Source: Nannocystis pusilla (lineage in GTDB: Bacteria > Myxococcota_A > Polyangia > Nannocystales > Nannocystaceae). Taken from it: DNA of 64,000 nucleotides. Shown here piece by piece: positions 62,530 to 64,000 of this stretch (its first letter is position 1; every line of letters begins with the position of its first letter). The stretch is from the NCBI RefSeq assembly GCF_026626665.1, contig NZ_JAPNKE010000002.1, forward strand, positions 3,287,204 through 3,351,203. Direction: 5' to 3'. The position numbers and the translations under genes were made by a program. A model generated the notes under the pieces. That model worked only from the letters and a program-made list of their open reading frames with translations. It did no database searches and had not been told where the DNA came from.

Positions 62530-63468
62530 TCACGGCGTGAGCGTCAGGCGGTCGGCATCGCGGCGGCCGGCCACCCCGAGCGCCTGCAGCAGGTCGAGCA
62601 CCGGCCCCGGATCCGCGGCGACGCGCGCCGGCTGGCCGCCGAGCCCGGCGTCGATCGGCAGCAGCGCGGCCGACTCGACCCCGTCGCGGCCCAGTCGCAC
62701 GCGCAGGACCAGGGCCTCGCGCTCCTCGGTGCAGTCGCAGGCGAACGCGGCGTTGCCGAGGCCCCAGGCGACGACCCCTCGGCCCCGCAGCTCGGCGCCG
62801 GCGAGGGAGTGCGAGCCGTGGGCGACGACCACCGCGGCACCTGCCTCGAAGGCCAGGTCGACCGCGCGCCGCAGCGGCGGCTCGGGCAGATAGAGCGGCG
62901 GACCCGTGGTGTGAAAGCCGACCGCGAGGACATCGCCGGCGCGACGCGCCTCGGCCAGCGCCGCGGGCAGCTCCGGCGGCACCTCGTCGGCCAGGTCGAA
63001 CCCCGCGAGCGCCACCCGCAGCCCGTCGCGCTCGATCACCGCCACGCCGGCCGCGCCGCCGAACGGCGCCAGACCGGCGGCGCGCAGGGCCGCGGCGGTG
63101 TTCGCCTGTCCCGCCGGCCCGGCGTCGCCCGCGTGGTTGTTGGCGAGCCCGACGGCGGCGACGCCCGCCCGCGCCAGCTCTTCCGGCGTACCTGTCCCAT
63201 TGAACAGGCGCAGCGCCGCGGGCTCGCGCTCGACCCCATGGACGCCCCGCGGATCGATCGGCCCCTCGAGGTTGACCACGCCGCTCGCGTCGGCCATGGC
63301 CGCGCCGAGCCCGGCGAGCGCCCCTACCCCGCCGGGCCCGAGGTGGACGTCGCCGGCGAACCACAGCTCGACGGCCGCCGGCGCTTCGCCGCCTCGCCTG
63401 TCCGCAAGGCCAGCCTCGCTCCCGCACGCGAGCGCGGCGCCGAGCCCGATCACCGCGATCGCCCGCAC
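62530..63468 (-). CDS. CapA-like metallophosphatase-fold lipoprotein
   Basis: A 312-residue protein of the CapA / poly-gamma-glutamate synthesis accessory type. VRAIAVIGLGAALAC is a short lipoprotein signal. The domain shows the family order: LWFAGDVHLG, VVNLEGPIDPRG, AVGLANNHAGDAG, ERDGLRVALAGFDL, LAVGFHTTGPP and VVAHGSHSLAGAELRGRGVV, with WGLGNAAF in place of the usual YSLGNFxF. These Asp/Asn/His positions form the metal site of this fold. It probably acts on a cell-surface polymer; true PGA synthesis genes are absent here. The GTG at 63468 is preferred because it sets up the lipobox; an upstream Arg-rich extension is unlikely. Confidence 0.8.
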   Translation of the reverse strand: MRAIAVIGLGAALACGSEAGLADRRGGEAPAAVELWFAGDVHLGPGGVGALAGLGAAMADASGVVNLEGPIDPRGVHGVEREPAALRLFNGTGTPEELARAGVAAVGLANNHAGDAGPAGQANTAAALRAAGLAPFGGAAGVAVIERDGLRVALAGFDLADEVPPELPAALAEARRAGDVLAVGFHTTGPPLYLPEPPLRRAVDLAFEAGAAVVVAHGSHSLAGAELRGRGVVAWGLGNAAFACDCTEEREALVLRVRLGRDGVESAALLPIDAGLGGQPARVAADPGPVLDLLQALGVAGRRDADRLTLTP

Positions 63469-63653
63469 CCCGGCAGCATGCCGACGTCCGGCCCGCCGCG
63501 CCAGACGCGACCGCGTCGTCGCTTTGAACTGCAGAGCGACCGCCGACCGGGCCGCTCGCGCGGCGCGTCGAGCACTGCCGGCGCCGCGGCCTGCCCGACG
63601 CGACCCGAGGCCCTGCTTGCGCCGGCGGCGGCGAGCCGTCATCCTGCCGCGGC

Positions 63654-64000
63654 ATGGCGATGATCTCGCGGAAGAAGCGTCCCTACCGCGTGCAGGACGG
63701 TCTACGCGGCTACCTCCGCCGTCACAGTCGGCTCGCCGAGCTGCCGGTGTCGTACGCCGATCTCACGCGCTACGACGACGCCACCCCGGTCTACGACAAG
63801 CGCGGGCGCGACACCTTGTGGCAGTCGGTGCTGTATCCGCCGTCGATGCGCAAGGAGATCCACCGCGACCTCGTGCGCACCTACGCGAACATGCGGGTCA
63901 TGGGCAACGCGGCGCTGATGCAGCACCTCATCACCGATCGCGTCGACGTCTGCACCTACGGCAACACCCAGCCGTTCCGCGTCCGGATCCTCAACACCCT
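63654..64000 (+). CDS. Hypothetical protein, partial at window end
   Basis: The first 115 or so codons of a gene that runs past the right edge. It begins MAMISRKKRPYRVQDGLRGY and continues with LPVSYADLTRYDDATPVYDK, DTLWQSVLYPPSMRKEIHRD and NMRVMGNAALMQHLITDRVD. The frame is clean with typical third-position GC use, no signal peptide and a basic start. I do not recognise the family. An ATG two codons later (63660) is an equal choice of start. Confidence 0.6.
   Translation, partial: MAMISRKKRPYRVQDGLRGYLRRHSRLAELPVSYADLTRYDDATPVYDKRGRDTLWQSVLYPPSMRKEIHRDLVRTYANMRVMGNAALMQHLITDRVDVCTYGNTQPFRVRILNT

Overview
The window is a roughly 70-75% GC bacterial chromosome segment that looks like a myxobacterium of the Nannocystaceae type. 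The supporting signs are Hanks-type kinases, DUF4388/PATAN proteins, an FHA-GGDEF protein, many lipoproteins with long Ser/Thr/Gly linkers after the lipobox, FG-GAP lipoproteins and a myxobacterial cysteine-rich repeat protein. The genus is inferred from gene style, not proven. I saw no rRNA, tRNA, CRISPR array, prophage or transposase gene.

Layout. 1-5.8 kb: signalling (kinase, PATAN/receiver pair, beta-helix lipoprotein, second PATAN protein). 6-13.5 kb: HD hydrolase, lipoprotein glutathione peroxidase, degenerate acyl-adenylating enzyme, TPR protein, penicillin-binding transpeptidase, FHA-GGDEF cyclase, GDT1-like transporter. 13.6-18.8 kb: mutL-miaA-accA, joined by 4-base overlaps. 18.8-25 kb: rhomboid-like protein, DOMON-like protein, FrnE-like oxidoreductase, GST, lipA, dnaJ-like. 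25-32 kb: two-domain radical SAM protein, MscS channel, lipoprotein, VOC protein, GspC-like PDZ lipoprotein. 32.4-40.8 kb: SMC-like ATPase, zinc-ribbon kinase, pseudokinase, pyruvate carboxylase. 41-48.8 kb: surface lipoproteins and small proteins. 49-64 kb: lipoprotein peptide deformylase, thioredoxin, porin, oxidoreductase/oxygenase pair, more lipoproteins, PBP4-type carboxypeptidase, lipase, YARHG protein, CapA-like protein and a partial gene at the end.

The outstanding feature is a highly iterated palindrome family centred on GACATGTC, usually flanked by TTCGGG..CCCGAA-like arms. By eye I count about 25 exact GACATGTC octamers where a random sequence of this composition should hold fewer than one, plus many diverged copies. 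They occupy 14 of 15 convergent intergenic gaps, sit at several other 3' ends, and are also found in frame inside genes, above all in the linker of MutL, which they help inflate to about 1081 residues. In places the palindrome supplies the start or stop codon of a gene.

Two further themes run through the window. First, at least 15 genes have a TAnnnT -10 hexamer only 5-9 bases upstream of the start codon, implying leaderless mRNAs. Second, many clearly conserved genes are split by single-base indels, mostly one missing G or C in a short homopolymer. That looks like residual sequencing error rather than mass gene decay, so these genes are annotated as single loci with the break noted.
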